Source: Galaxea fascicularis (lineage: Eukaryota; Cnidaria; Anthozoa; Scleractinia; Euphylliidae). Taken from it: 64,000 nt of DNA. The stretch lies in NCBI GenBank assembly GCA_948470475.1, contig OX419341.1, forward strand, positions 16,680,475-16,744,474. Direction: 5' to 3'. Below, piece by piece: positions 50,901-63,136 of this stretch. A model generated the notes under the pieces. The model was not told where the DNA came from. It saw only the letters and a list, made by a program, of their open reading frames with translations, and did no database searches. A program made the position numbers and the translations under genes. Every line of letters starts with the position of its first letter. Positions within the stretch are counted from its first letter, which is position 1.

Positions 50901-53900
50901 CACCACTCGTAAAGTTTTTTTTTCGGTTTGTTACCTTTTCCAATGGCTTTAAGTTGTTGTACTTCTTTTGATGATATTTTAAAGCTGGCAGAATTTATTT
51001 GTCGATCAGAAGAGAAGACTTGTACCCTTTTTTCTGAAGGTATCGGTCGCAAAAACCCTGTAATAGAGGAAGGTTCATCTTCTTCACCATTTTTCTTTCT
51101 GACTTCAAGCACAAACTTGTTCGCCAGCCCTTGCAGTTCTTCGGTATGAATTTCTTCAATTTCTCTTTCTTGTTCTTCACTTTAGACGACTTCTTTAAAT
51201 AATTTCACATCATACGAAACTTTTTTTTGTGTGTTTGTGTTTTTTTGCTCTTCACCAAACGCTTGAATTTCTTTTTCTGAGAACCTGTCGCTCGCCATTA
51301 TCAACGTTCGTTTGGCAACTTTGTACACAAACTTAATCATGCAAGGCGGGAAATGACGTCATCGATATGCTCACTAGTGAGGATATGGAAAATTCGCCAC
51401 TACGGTCCCGGATGTAGTTTCATATAAATTTTACGAGTGGTGTAAAACACTCACGTCTATAATCGTCTCTGAGAATACGGTGTTTTCTGTTATTTTTATC
51501 AGGCCCGTCTTCTCGACACCATAGGAACTACTCGTGGATTTGGAGATCATGACCTGAAGGTGGCTTTCTGTAGTCTTCCAATCAAACCTTTCCTCACTCC
51601 TCAGCCCGAGGTAAGTTTATGTGAAGGTAACAGTTCGATTTCTATACCATTTCCTTTACATACTTTACCCTGTATTAAAGAAGCCCAATAATTCATAATT
51701 ACACTGTACGTTCACACGCACCTCCGAAATGCCCGGTTCAACGTTCCAACAACATTGGACCAGCAAAAGGTGGCCAACAGTGCCGCACAGAACTTACGTC
51801 GCCTGGGCCAATCAGGTTTTAGAATGTTTCTTTAGTTGAAAGAGAAGGCAAACTATTGCCTTTCAAATGCTGACACACCAATCTCGAACGGAACTTCCCA
51901 AATCTAATACAAACGGTTAACTAGCAAAGTCCTAAACATTCATTCCGGTTTGTTTAAGCGGTTCCAGCAGCTGATGGTGAAGCGTTTCTTTTACAACTCT
52001 TTTAAGTTTTGCAACAAAATTGAATGCAGTGGCCATCCTCCTTTTTTCCGTGACTTTTTCTGTGCACGTTTTCCTACATTTAGGCTTGTCTACGGCTTTC
52101 ATGTAGTTGGCGGTTCGGACTCCTTGGAATCCAGACGTTTGCTGGCCCAAGTGACTCTTTTCTTCAAAATCAAAAACAATCTCATAGATCTCGAATTCCC
52201 ATCTTCTACCCAACCAGCTCCTAGATCAAGGACCCAACATGCTATGCTCCAGCCCTACCCAAGTGTTTTGGCGTACAGTTATTCTCCGTTTGTACGAACT
52301 CTTCGGGTATGGAACAAACTGTCAACTCAAACAGTCCAAGCTAAGACGATCACTTCTTTTAAGTCACTAGCCATGTGGGACATTCAGAACATGAAGACCC
52401 CGAACCACCTGAAAAGACTTTGAACCATTTGCTTTCGCTGTTTCTTTTGGTCTTTATATATTCATTGTGGATTATTGTTTTTATTTGAATTCGTTGTTTT
52501 ATATCTCCCAGTGTTAGCCTAGCTATTTGGGAGTATAACTTCCAAGTTCCAAGTTCCAAGTTCCAACTCTAACCTACGTTACCGACCGTCGTTAGGGGGT
52601 TGGGGTTCATGCCCTTCCCCCTCCCTTCCTACTAAAGAAAAGCCTGATACTCAGGCTAGCCCGACTCATCTGCTTTCCATCATTTCCATTTTTTCAGGTT
52701 CGTAAATTTGACCTATCAAGTAGTAAGCTCACAGAAGACGATGTGATAATAATGGCGTCGGATGGCTTATGGGAGAGATTATCCAGCGAAAAGGTACTAA
52801 AACGAACGGGTATTCTTTTCCTTAGGCTAGGAGATTGATAAAAACCATTTATATTTTCCAACGCACATGTGATCATGATGCATTTAATAATCGTTGTACG
52901 TATACAATAGGTATCCTGCGATGTACGTTATTTCGTGCTCTGAGATAAGAAGTAGTTGCCCTTTTCCAGCTATTCTGTACAAACTCAGTATATCAGGGTA
53001 TCAGTTTTGTCAGTATTCGCTACTAGACTCAATTGCTACCATCCATTCACGGAGCCGAAGTTACAGCCGATTAATAGAGTGGTTTTCAACTGAGTGTCGA
53101 AAGTAACTCACTTTTGCATTGGTTTTGCTTCACTTTGTTCTTTGATTGGTTGCAAAAACTCGCGCCACTTTCTGAGCCAATGAGAAACACAAACAAAAAC
53201 AATCGCTAGTTGCGCGCGCGCATTTTCCCGCGCTTGACGCCGGTTGGATGCAATTACTTCAAATTCTGATTGGTTCACTGATTTGTCTTCGTCTGTTGTG
53301 ATTGTTCAGCGTAATTAGAACAAGGATTGAATGATATGGGAATAACGAGGCGCCCAAACCGCCTTTTCCTTTATTTTCACTGACCAAGGAAGTTCTATAA
53401 CATGCGATCAGGCTCTGTTTTCGTTTCGATGGCAAATCCTTCCCGAGACACGACATAAGAGGTCAGAAGAGCGACGCCAAAAATTAGGTTTGAAGTTATA
53501 TTGATCCAATCACTACAGAACTGTTATTTATACACATAAACCCACCTTTGCCTTTTCTTCGTTTCTCTTCTATGGCTCAGCAATGTTAGAACGGGAAGTC
53601 TTAGTTTCGTATCCAGGCGGGCAATGAAATGTGATCTTTATATCTCTAAGGCAATTTTGTTGTGATTAGGCCAGCAGGCTACAGTATTTTTGAAATTGAC
53701 AGCGCGGCACAGAGGACAAGAACAGTAGAAACGAACTGCAAGGAATGTGAGATGATTCACATAACTTTAATTTTCTGTTGTTTTTGTTGTCCGGGTCTCG
53801 CTTTCAAGCTGAATTTTGATATTTCGAAAGTAGCTTTTTCTTTTATTGTATTTTTTCCTCAGATAACAACGTGTTTTTTTTAACTTGTAGTCAGTCTTTA

Positions 53901-55776
53901 TAATGTCAGTTTTTTTCTTTTTATAGGCTGCTGAGTTAGTAATGGAAACGTTTTCGAAGGTTCCTAAAGACGACAAAAGAAGGTAATGGGAAATATATTT
54001 TCAAGGAAGTAATGACTGTAATTAATTCAAACTATATGGTGTCGAACACGTGTTGTTGAGACGAATATACAAGGAATCCGAAACTATGTAGAACCCCGAT
54101 TTTTCGAACCCTCGATTCTTGCTTTCCAGACGAGGTCTGTAAAATTAAAAAGAAAAAAATCTACGCCCTTGGATTTGCTTTGGTAGGACAATGCAATTCG
54201 ATCCCCGATTTTTTTAACCCTCCTGAATTTTTCAGAACCCTCGATATTTCTTTGCTTCCTCCCAAAAATTTACATTCGGTTTATCGAAATTTGAAAATTT
54301 AGCAACCAACAAAACCCGGTCAGTTTTACCCATATGTACTCCTGGATATGCAACAATTAACAAGTTCCGGGGAAGGTGTTACCTATACCCATTTTTTTGT
54401 CACAAAGCAAGAGGCAAATCTGTCATTTAACGTCGTTGTTACTCAATCGAGGGTCTTGAATTACATGATCAAAATTCCTTCGTTTAGTTGGAAAAAGCAG
54501 GACGGTATGACCCGTCATTTTAGCCTAGTGAACCGAGGGAACTACAGCAAATGTTTTATATTTCACCCTGGGCTTGTGATACAGTAAATGGAAGGAAATG
54601 CAGTCAAGAGGCCGCTAAAAAATAACACGTGTACAATACAGTATTAGTTTTTGTGCCGCTAAATTGGCTTAAATCTTTAAATTTATGTTGTAATTGTAAA
54701 TGCAAAGAAAATTTACGTTCTCTTAATAAATAAAGGTGGTACAAACACCGACAAAAGCGCCATACCGTTGTTGACTGCCTTCTTGTTTCTCGTGAAACAA
54801 TTTCAAAGTAAATTAGGTGTCATTGATGTTACTTTTGAACCAAATTCCATTTCCTTTGGAGGTTCGAAAATCGGGATTCAGATGTATCAAAACAGCAGAA
54901 CATAGGTCAAATGTAACACAGTAGTCGTGATTTTATATACACTTAACACGTCCGTAGAAAATTACAAAATTATTGCACTTTGGTTTGTATTGATGACCGA
55001 CCACTGGACCGTTCCATTGCAACTTTTATTTGCTTTTCACAGAACGTTTTTGTCCAGAAGCTCTTCTCACATTTACTACTGAGTAACTTTCAAGAGTCAC
55101 GCGCATGCACGAACCATTGTATTGACCTAGTCACCTCGTTTTCGTGTGTATCTTGAACAATGTATTACGGGCTCAACTACCTTGACGTCATCATTTTTGT
55201 TCCGGCCAACATCCGTCGAAAGGCCTTTAGACACCTCATAAAGTTTACACAACGTAGTATTCCTTATCGTCTCGCATTAGGATTAGGGTTGGGGTTGATG
55301 CTATATGTATTTAAATTATTTCCCTACCATCCAATAAATCCTCAGTGGTCTAGTAGTTAGTGCGGTATTCTGGGTCTCTTAGGTCGTGGTTTCGAATTCT
55401 ATTGCCCTTTATTTCAATTTTTTTTCTTTCAAACTGAAGAGACTCACACTTTCATGAACATTTCCAGCTTGAAATTTCATCTAAGTGTGCTATAAAAGCA
55501 GAAAACAGCCTTTCGACGAAGGTTAACGCGTGCTGACGTTTTTGTTCTGCTGCCAGGTACGTCATGGCAGCCCAGGCCCTTGTGGGAGACGCCAGAGGTA
55601 CTTTATCCGAAAAGGGTTGGAGACGAACTAACGGCGAATTGGCTTCGTATGATGATATCTCGGTGTTTGTGATTCCAATCAGCGAGTGTTGCAGTGAGAT
55701 GGCGAAGTTCACAGTGGAATACGAAACGCCTCCTGGTGTTAAGCCAACACATTCCATTGACAACGAGGAGGACTGA
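41902..55776 (+). CDS. PPM1H/J/M-like PP2C protein phosphatase, 11 exons
   Basis: Exons: 41902-42152, 43887-44013, 44957-45199, 46256-46368, 47166-47250, 48404-48522, 49393-49459, 51503-51610, 52698-52793, 53927-53982, 55557-55776. All ten introns are GT-AG, phases match, and the coding total is 1485 bp (494 aa), close to human PPM1H (514 aa). Metal-dependent Ser/Thr phosphatase, cytosolic or Golgi-associated; vertebrate PPM1H acts on Rab GTPases. Family marks: LPFNAGYAEAINAGKTPKKN (N-terminal PPM1H/J/M block), FGVFDGHAG with Asp138, LYVANAGDCR, TRGFGDHD with Asp350, IMASDGLWE with Asp393 and YDDISVFVIPI with Asp455. I chose ATG 41902; an upstream GTG-led extension is unlikely. Introns are full of foldback elements and LINE pieces listed separately; otherwise intronic sequence shows nothing. 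It looks fully functional. Confidence 0.95.
42960..43115 (-). pseudogene. LINE RT fragment in phosphatase intron 1
   Basis: On the - strand: LFSDLEISTEPFTLEELQHA followed by KKRLKEGK, the start of a non-LTR reverse transcriptase domain. No further domain is present. Fossil fragment. Confidence 0.5.
45390..45547. mobile_element. Short foldback element in intron 3
   Basis: GGCTGTGCTCT at the left is mirrored by AGAGCACAGCC at the right; the inside repeats GGGCGCCCAAA / GGTCGCCCA motifs. MITE- or SINE-like, about 158 bp, non-coding. Confidence 0.55.
49612..49864. mobile_element. Foldback element in intron 7, 50-bp arms
   Basis: Arms 49612-49661 and 49815-49864 are perfect reverse complements by eye (ATTCTCGTCCCCAGAGCTCA...). 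The flanks on both sides share TGGTTTTCGTTCG, a further direct repeat. Non-coding. Confidence 0.65.
50482..50866. mobile_element. Foldback element with GAGTAC repeats, intron 7
   Basis: ATTACACG...GTGGCAAGAACAATA at the left is mirrored near 50790-50866. The inner arms contain GAGTACGAGTACGAGATCGA in tandem and its complement, plus AGGGACCTTTAGATTT. Non-coding. Confidence 0.6.
50874..51461. mobile_element. 588-bp TIR element, intron 7
   Basis: Ends TATAGACGTGAGTGTTTTAC and its exact complement at 51442-51461. The arms continue with ACACCACTCGTAAA, with a small extra block in the left arm only. The interior has an open frame on the - strand (50888-51112), Lys/Ser-rich and unrecognised; it may be a piece of a former protein. 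It directly follows the preceding foldback element. Confidence 0.65.
51930..52566 (+). mobile_element. 3' end of a CR1/L2-like LINE, intron 8
   Basis: From 51950 to 52423 the frame reads as the extreme C-terminus of a non-LTR polymerase: ESRRLLAQVTLFFKIKNNLI, then FVRTLRVWNKLSTQTV and ITSFKSL. After the stop comes a short 3' tail ending in a tandem TTCCAAG repeat at 52536-52566, as in CR1/L2 elements. It is 5'-truncated, so dead on arrival. Confidence 0.7.
54089..54880. mobile_element. Pogo/Tigger-like non-autonomous element, intron 10
   Basis: Left end GAACCCCGATTTTTCGAACC and right end GGTTCGAAAATCGGGATTC, the hallmark TIR of pogo/Tigger DNA transposons, next to TA-rich flanks. No transposase is recognised inside. 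The 79-aa ORF at 54348 is unsupported. Confidence 0.6.
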
Positions 55777-55901
55777 GGCAAGACAACGGGTTTGATAAGA
55801 GTTTGTTAGAAAAACTTGTTCCGAAATGGCCGCCATTTTAATTCTTTAGTTTATTTAACAATTAGACCCGTAGCCCGCAAGGGCGAAGGGTCTAACTGTT
55901 T

Positions 55902-56048
55902 TAGTATCACCCAACTAGTCGGACAGAAAAGGCAATAATAAAGTTAGCAAATGCAAGTTGAAGAAATATTTATTTGGGAATAAAACGAAAGAAAGAATGT
56001 AACGCTCGATTGCTACTCGAGGGCTATTACTAATAGTCCTCTAGTAGC

Positions 56049-56081
<33 letters not shown>

Positions 56082-56097
56082 TAGTTGGGTGATACTA
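55902..56097. mobile_element. Small TIR element downstream of the phosphatase gene
   Basis: TAGTATCACCCAACTAG at the left is mirrored exactly at 56081-56097. Non-coding. Just before it, GACCCGTAGCCCGCAAGGGC forms a further short hairpin. Confidence 0.6.
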
Positions 56098-58696
56098 AAT
56101 TCAAATTAGCCCTCTTGCCTCGTTCAAAGAAAAATATTCTTTTGAATTTTGCTCTTAAGAATGATAAAACAAAGCCTACGTGTAATTTGAATAGAAACAA
56201 AACAAATTTAGAATGGGAGTTATTTTGGAGTACCGGCAATGTGTTGGCGACCTTTTTTTTTTAATTGCTTAAGACTGATGGCGTGAAATGAAAATTCTCT
56301 AATGCATAAGATTAGGATTTCAACAAGCTATCAAGTTCGTCAAAATTAATACGTCTTTACTTCAAGAACATTTTCCAACATAAGGTTGCTAAACGCAAGG
56401 GGTTGCTAAACCACAGGAATTGTTTACGGGAGAGTACTTGGAAACCCCGTGAAATAGTCGTTTGTTAAAAGGGGAACATTTAGCATGGTTTAAGAGGAAT
56501 GATTCCCGTAGGTTGTTTGTTCTAAAGAGGATACTTGACGTGGACGATGCACAATTTTTAGATGCCAAATGTTACTCATATTCGTACTTTAGTCGTGGTT
56601 AAAAAAATTATTGATGTGAACCGTCTTTTGTAGATGTTAAGGTCGTTTGTAAAAAATGAAATAGGGCGTCCTCGAAAGTATTCCCGGAGTAACGGAAGAC
56701 TGTTTTTGATGAGCAATCTGCGTGATTGATATACATTGCGCCGGTGCAATATGTTGCATATATTTACCTAATTTGCATGGAGAGCGCAGAAAACCTTCAA
56801 GCTATGTGCACAGTCCTTTCATGATTTGAAGTTTAGCTTTTAACGAGGGTGCTGTGGTGTGCTGTTGAGATGAAGTTCTATGACAGTACTTAGAGCATAA
56901 ACGTCATAACAGTAAACCGGAAATGTCAAGCAGGGGTTTCTGTTCCCCACAGTTCGTGATGAACCCCGCGGCACTGGTTGTTAATGTATGAATTAACAGT
57001 GGGAGATTATAATGTGGCTTATGAAATTATACTATTCGGGTTAAATTATTAATAATGTTAAAAAAATGATGGATTGAATCATCACCGGGAGTCAGAATTG
57101 TACGTAAGGCGCGGTTCATACGCCGTACTTTTCATGAGCCGAACTAACTTCGAATTTGGACCGACCCAAATTAACAAAAGTACGCCTGTCGATTCAGACG
57201 TCGAACTTAATTAGCCGTTCCAAGGCCGCTCCTTATACAATTGCAGGAAAACTAATCAATATTGTATACCAAATAATAATTTATGCGTTAAGTTCGGCAC
57301 ATGAAAAGTTCGGCGTCTAAATCAAGGCCGTTCCAAAGTCGAAATTCCCGGTCAAGCCAGGCGAAAAGAACGCCTGAGCCGTTCCAAATTAAAATGGCCG
57401 TTCCTAATTAACTCATTCTATGAATTAGGTTCGGCTCACGAAAATCGGGCCTAAAGCACAACACAGTCAAATCGTAGCGTTTTAGTGATTTCAATTTATT
57501 CTTTCATTTAGCTAGGGCGTTAACAGAAAATTGAATTGTAGTAACTTACTCGATATAATAAATTTGCTACAAACGGATTTTTTCTATTGGGCAATGCACA
57601 TTAACGGGATAGTGCAAGTTGTGATCCTTTCTGGGTATGATTCACGTGATATGCATTCACTCCTCACAAGGAAAGCTCGCGTCTTTTGAATAAATATGGA
57701 ACTTGCACTTTCCGTTTGTATGTGTCTTCATTTACTCCCTAGTATTTGCCGTTCTGCATATTTTCGTGAAGTTATTTTTTTCAACTCAATAGCATGACTC
57801 AGTTTTACAGGAAAGTGGGCGCTGTGAAAAACGATCACCTAATTAGCCCAACATTTCAAAAGATTATGATCACAAAAGACATTTGTTTTAATATTGTCCA
57901 TTGCGAGATTATTTTTAAATAATGTCCATAGAGTCCTGAAGCTTCGTACATGCTATGGTCATGTATCTTACTCCGCTATACCGACTTATGTTTCTTGCAA
58001 AATTTGACAGTGGCTCGTCTTGACGTTGTTGTGTTGCGTTCGCCGGTGGTATCGTAATTTCTTGGCCAGGTTTTAGGACATTCTATCTGACACATCTCCA
58101 TGCTGACTGCCGTTATGACTGCTTTTGAGTATCTATTGACGAATTATTCACCATGCTGCTACACTTGGTGTCCACTGTAAACGAAGTGATCTCAACGTCA
58201 CAAATTGTGCTTCATTTTATCCCAAGGGAGAATAGCTGGTGCTTTTTGTATTTGGTGGAGATGAAACAAATGCTGCATCTCCAAGGGACGTCACTTTAAA
58301 CCCATAACACTTAGTGCTAGTTAACACGTACGGCGCAGAAGCAAACGATATTCACACTTCAGCATCACCACTAGGGGAATCGCACGGAATGTACGCATGC
58401 TCAGTAGAGGGAGAGATGGGTTACGCGTCACTTCCGCACTTGCGATGTCGACGTAAGCGCAAATGCAAACGTGAGCGCAAGGGAGCGCAAAACAGCGGAA
58501 GATTTTTTGCGTCGGCACCTGCGCTTCCGTTTACAGTTTCCGTTTAACATACAGATTCCATGTTGCAGTGCGTCTATTCAGTAATAGATCACAGATGAAG
58601 TCAAAAGGTGGTAAGAACAAAAAAGTGGCACACGAGGCGATAGCCGAGTGTGTTACTGTTGTTCTTTAAGTGGCGCTCGACTGAGACTGCTTGAGT
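56098..58696. other. Gene-free stretch with an inverted repeat
   Basis: No exon is recognised. An imperfect inverted repeat of about 30 bp lies at 57118-57149 and 57290-57320 (GTACTTTTCATGAGCCGAAC and complement), with repeated TTCGGC and GCCGTTCC words around it, suggesting a decayed foldback element. Around 58430-58520 there is a GC-richer AAGCGCAAATGCAAACGTGA segment of unknown nature. Confidence 0.4.
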
Positions 58697-59368
58697 TTAA
58701 GGTGGCTCAAAACAGTTCCCAGCACTCTCCTAGACGTAGATTTTGATGGGTTATTAATGCCACTCTTTATCAGTTGATGTTACAATCATGGTATCAAAAA
58801 ACTGCCCAATCATTGGTGAATACGTCGGTATTATTTTCGTGACACTATAGATTACCATAGCAACACTGTGACCTGCTAAAAACACCCTTAATTTCAGCTT
58901 TAAACGCGTATATTTCAAAAACGGCACGGGGAAATTTTTTCTTATTATAGAATTTTGATAAGCAGGATAAGATGCAACTTTTGGCAAAGTTTAAACAAAT
59001 TCTGTACATGGGGTTCAGAGCCACCTTAAATTTTCGAAAATTTAAGGTTGTTCTGAACTCCATGTACGGAATTTATTGAAACTGCGAAAAGTTGCATCTC
59101 ATCCTGCTTATTAAAATTCTATAATAAGAAAAAATTTCACCGTGCCGTTTTTGAAATATAAGCGCTTAAAGCTGAAATTAAGGGTGTTTTTAGCAGGTCA
59201 TAGTGTTGCTATGGTAACCTATAGTGTCATAAAAATAATACCAACGTATTCACCAATGATTGGGCAGTTTTGTGATACCATGATTGTAGCATCAACTGAT
59301 AAAGAGTGGTAATAATGACCCATCAAAATCTACGGCTTGGAAAGTGCTGGAAACTTAAGCCACCTTAA
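58697..59368. mobile_element. 672-bp near-perfect hairpin element
   Basis: The left arm from TTAAGGTGGCT and the right arm ending AGCCACCTTAA are reverse complements over about 330 bp each with scattered mismatches, meeting at a centre of AAATTTTCGAAAATTT (59026-59042). Almost no loop, no coding. A transcript would form a long double strand. Confidence 0.8.
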
Positions 59369-60127
59369 GTCATTCTCTACAAAGAACGTGTTTTTTTCTT
59401 GTTCTTGCTTTTGGGATTTGTCAACAGCCTCGGCAAGATGTTTTTCTACGTCTTCGTTCACCCAATCTGGTAAAATGTTCTTTAAATATTCAAAACCTTC
59501 CGCCATTTAAAAAAAAAACGCTGGGATATTAAGTGATGACGTCATCTGTACGTCTGTCCTCTTATAGATCATATGTAAGAACCAATCAAAATGCATGCTC
59601 GATGCACCTTATTATATATAATTAATTTTGGCTTGTTCCCATGGTTACGCGATTCAACCGAGGGTATGCTTGCTTTCTTCGCGCAAACGTTTGTGGGAAG
59701 TGGTGAACCATGTTTGTGTTACCGAATCTATTAAAACCATGAAGTTGGAGTGAACACACATACCAGAATGAAGTTCATCATGCCAAAAGATTAAAACAAT
59801 GAGAGTAAGTCAACATAAAAAACTTACCGCTGTCTAATGTACAATTTCTTCCGGTAGGGGATGATCTGTTACTTTGATCGGTAGAATTGCCCTGCTCACT
59901 TGTGACGTTCTCCGTCCTTTTAAAACCCCCCTGAGCTCCGTTTGGTTGTTTGTTTGGCGTTGAAGCTGAAAATAGTATAACCCACTAACTCTAGCGCTAA
60001 TAAAATAGCTACCATTACATGCATACAAAATGAAAAAATTACAAACATTAGTTTTTGTCGTGGTAACCCTACGCGCATTCTATATTTTGCATGAATTGGT
60101 TGGGATAGAAACTGAAAAAAGGGAGCT
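59369..60127. other. Gene-free stretch
   Basis: AT-rich intergenic sequence. The 64-aa ORF on the - strand at 59834-60028 has no recognised feature. Nothing else is seen. Confidence 0.4.
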
Positions 60128-60515
60128 TAAAGGCTGGTTTCCATATGATCGCTGAAAAAAAAAATAGCAATCGTAGCGATTGATTCGCTACGATCGCTGA
60201 GAAGTAAATGAAGGACATTGTTCGCGCCATTCGTTGAATTCAACATGGCAGTAGTGAATAGTCGACTCTAGTTTGAAGCTTGGCTTTTTTCTACTTATCG
60301 GTGTCATAGAAGACGTAAAAGACGACGTGAGAGACACTGATCCATAGATTTTGGGTTCGAGAGCTCGTCGTTTGCTGTCGGAAACGCAGTGCATTCTGGT
60401 ATTTTTGCTGTCGCCACGATCGCTGGAGAGTGCTTTCCATATGATCGCTGCGATCGCTGAACTTGTTTTTCAGCGATAGCAGCGATCGTAGCGATCATAA
60501 GGAAACCAGCCTTAT
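60128..60515. mobile_element. GCGATCGC-rich foldback element, copy 1
   Basis: Begins TAAAGGCTGGTTTCCATATG and ends with the complement (GGAAACCAGCCTTA). The inner ends are rich in GCGATCGCTG and TAGCGATTG words. Non-coding. Confidence 0.65.
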
Positions 60516-60681
60516 GCCTGGTTTCCATATGATCGCCGCGATCGCCGAAAAACGTGTTCAGCGATCGTAGCGATTATATGGAAACGCATTCGTCTGCTAT
60601 AGCTACTGCAGCGATCATAGCGACTCCATATAATCGCTGCGATCGCTGAACACGTTTTTCGGCGATCATTTGGAAAGGCAT
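60516..60681. mobile_element. GCGATCGC-rich foldback element, copy 2
   Basis: Starts TGCCTGGTTTCCATATGATC and ends GATCATTTGGAAAGGCA, directly next to copy 1. The arms (GCGATCGCCGAAAAACGTGT and complement) pair closely. A shorter member of the same family. Confidence 0.65.
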
Positions 60682-61170
60682 GAAGCAACGACGACGATGA
60701 CGGCAACGAGAACGCAACAAAACAATGGGATTAATGAGCCAAAACAATACTCTGCACGTGCGTTTTACATTTTCGTAAATTTCTTTGTCGTACTCTGCAA
60801 AACAATAATAAAAGTGAAATAACAAACAGTTTAGGTTTTCTCGAGAACGTGAGCGAGGGCTTTCTTTTTTTTTTCTTTGCATTTTTGCATTTTCTTCTTT
60901 TCATTTTCTTTACTTTAACACCGTTCACAGTACTTTGGGCCCTGGACATGCAGCTCGCCAGCATTTTTCAAATTAAACAAATTGGAATAATCGCGAAAGA
61001 GTTACAAAAACGAGAAGTGAAATTTTGAAATGAGGCTCTCGTTGCCGTTGTCATCGTCGTTGCGTAAGGTCCCTATTTAGGAACAGCTCAGGACTAACCA
61101 AGCTTCCACAGATTGTAGAATTAATTGGTACGACTTGAGCCTTCCTCCCTTACAGATCATAAAAAGAACA
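60682..61170. other. Downstream flank of the GPCR gene
   Basis: Probably the 3' UTR and flank of the GPCR gene (read on the - strand). No exon, RNA gene or strong repeat is seen. The overlapping ORFs on the - strand (60574-60964) are Lys-rich low-complexity reads. Confidence 0.35.
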
Positions 61171-63136
61171 CTAACTTGATTCTTCAGCCTGTTGTTGCCA
61201 CTTCAGACTGGAAAACAGTTTGCTTCTACGAATCGATGACATCATCCCTGTGCTGGTTTTGTCCCGTTTTCGTTTAATTGCGTCTTTTACCTGGTTCAAA
61301 AAATAAGCACGCTCTGAAAAAGGCATTATTCAAAGATGCTAGAAGGAGGTATGAGAGTTACTAAGTGTGAAGTAAATATAAGTTTACTTCCAGCCGAAGA
61401 CTTCACCATGTTGTCATTACTTGAATTTTCTCACCTGTTTGTTAAGGATGCAATGAAATATGAAGATGACCAACCCTTGAAGAGAATTAAAAATGGCGAA
61501 TATGTACTTGAATGCGATGGTATTTGAGTTGAAGCTCAAGAGTCCGAACAGCCACGTGATGCCAAGCAAAGGAAGGATAACGGCAGCGGCCTTGACTCCA
61601 GCTTTTACTCTTCCAATATGAGTTTTGTCCTGCATATATCTTGTTCTCATCATTTGATAAATCACCAAGACAAATATCCCTGTGTTGATCTGAATCCAAA
61701 ACAATTATCGTTATTATAGTATTTTTGCGCTCTTTATTCGGTGTACAAGAAAGGCGGACTCATACCAAAAAATAACGGGGGGAGGGGGGAGGGGGCTCTA
61801 AAAATATGTTTGGCCCGTGGTTTTTTGGGCCTCGGCCCCCCAGGCCCCTCCCCTGGGATACGTACAAAAATGGCAGATAACCGATAAAGCACATGGCCCT
61901 CAAGAAGCAACGGGTCATGCTAACTACAAAACCGGAGGTCTGGTGTAATGTACTTCTAATCCAACAGTTATTTGTCTGGCTTAGAAGGAAATATCACTTG
62001 GTTTCATTTTCCTTCACTTGGAGAACTCTAATTTAACGGTTTTTAACGCGTACGCGTAACTCTAGATCTGGTAACTCCAATGCTCGAGACCTTGCTACAA
62101 CGATCTTACCGAAAATACACTATTTTGCTGATGATAAGTTCCAAGTGATTTGTGGGTAGATCCAGTCCTTTGTGCGGGCAAACGGTCAATTTCCAATTAC
62201 GTCTTTAGAGGGCCGTTTGCCCCCACAGAGGACTGGATCTACCCACAATTCACTGGGAAGTGATCATTAGTAAAATGGTGTATTGTAATAGGCCTTATGC
62301 GTGATTACGTCAGATGTTCAAAATTCCCCACCAAGCCTCATTTGTACTAAATGTTTTCTCACCCTTTGCAAGTGCATGCTGTTCGCACGTAGGTATTCTT
62401 TACAATTGTGCTGCTTTGGGATTTAGTTCGTGCTAAAATTTACAAGTTTGAAATTTGAAGACGAGGCTTGGTGGTGAAATTGGCAAGTTTGACGTAAACA
62501 CGCATAAGGGCTATTGGTTTGAATTTCATGGAGTAACCATATTCAGTAACCAGTAACCAGTATTCAGAAGAGACTGAATATGGTTACTTGAATATGATTA
62601 AAAGAATTGGTTTGAATTTCGTGGTGTAACGATATTCAGTCTCTACTGAATATGGTTACTCCATGAAATTCAAACCAATTCTTTTAAGTTACCGTTTTCA
62701 ATGAGAGTATACAGTACCTAGTACATTATTTTACCAGAAAAGTCCTTTTTTTCATGGACGGACGGACTTTTTTTAGGCATCAAAGGATACGATTACTAAA
62801 AATATGTCCCTCCGTCCGTCCATCCATCCATCTAGACATCCATTCATTCATTTACCTATATGGGTCTGTGTGTTTGCGCAAAAAGGGCATATTCATAAGA
62901 GTCGGAGGTCTAGGAGGTGGAAAAGTGTAGCAACTGAATTAAGACGTGGTGAAGTAATTTTACTCACCACAATAACAAGTAATGCTGGCGCGATAAACGC
63001 CCAAATCAGTCCACTGCTGACATCAAGCCAGCAAATGTCTTTGCTGCCGTAACCGTGAGCTTTGGTAACCGCCAGGGAAATGGTGACTACGATGGCTGGG
63101 AAACCTTTAACGAGTAACGAATTAGTACCGACAGAC
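61171..63136 (-). CDS. Adhesion GPCR, last three exons (TM4 end to C-tail)
   Basis: Exons on the - strand: 62968-63136, 61435-61689 and 61171-61290 (TAG stop), all GT-AG and in matching phase. The first covers the end of TM4, a second extracellular loop with DICWLD (the conserved disulfide Cys and the Trp-Leu of this class) and the start of TM5 (GLIWAFIAPALLVIV). The second carries TM5, TM6 with LPLLGITWLFGLLSF and TM7 with FAIFNSLQGLVIFIFHCIL, the signature of class B2 adhesion receptors. The third is a 39-residue basic tail ending EESS. The extracellular region, GAIN domain and TM1-3 lie beyond the window. Ligand unknown. The intron between the first two exons contains two foldback elements. 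Confidence 0.88.
62105..62290. mobile_element. Foldback element in the GPCR intron
   Basis: GTGGGTAGATCCAGTCCT and GGGCAAACGG at the left are mirrored at 62215-62250. Pairing continues outwards with mismatches to about 62105 and 62290. Non-coding. Confidence 0.6.
62514..62678. repeat. 33-bp inverted repeat with internal direct copies
   Basis: 62514-62546 (TTGGTTTGAATTTCATGGAG...) is the exact complement of 62646-62678, with a third partial copy in direct orientation near 62608-62640. GAATATGGTTAC recurs. Likely a small rearranged MITE. A CATC(C) microsatellite follows near 62810-62845. Confidence 0.6.

Noticed and set aside
60574..60964. Overlapping Arg/Lys-rich ORFs on the - strand
   Set aside because: They read through palindromic GATCGC repeats and poly-T tracts; no domain or splice support.
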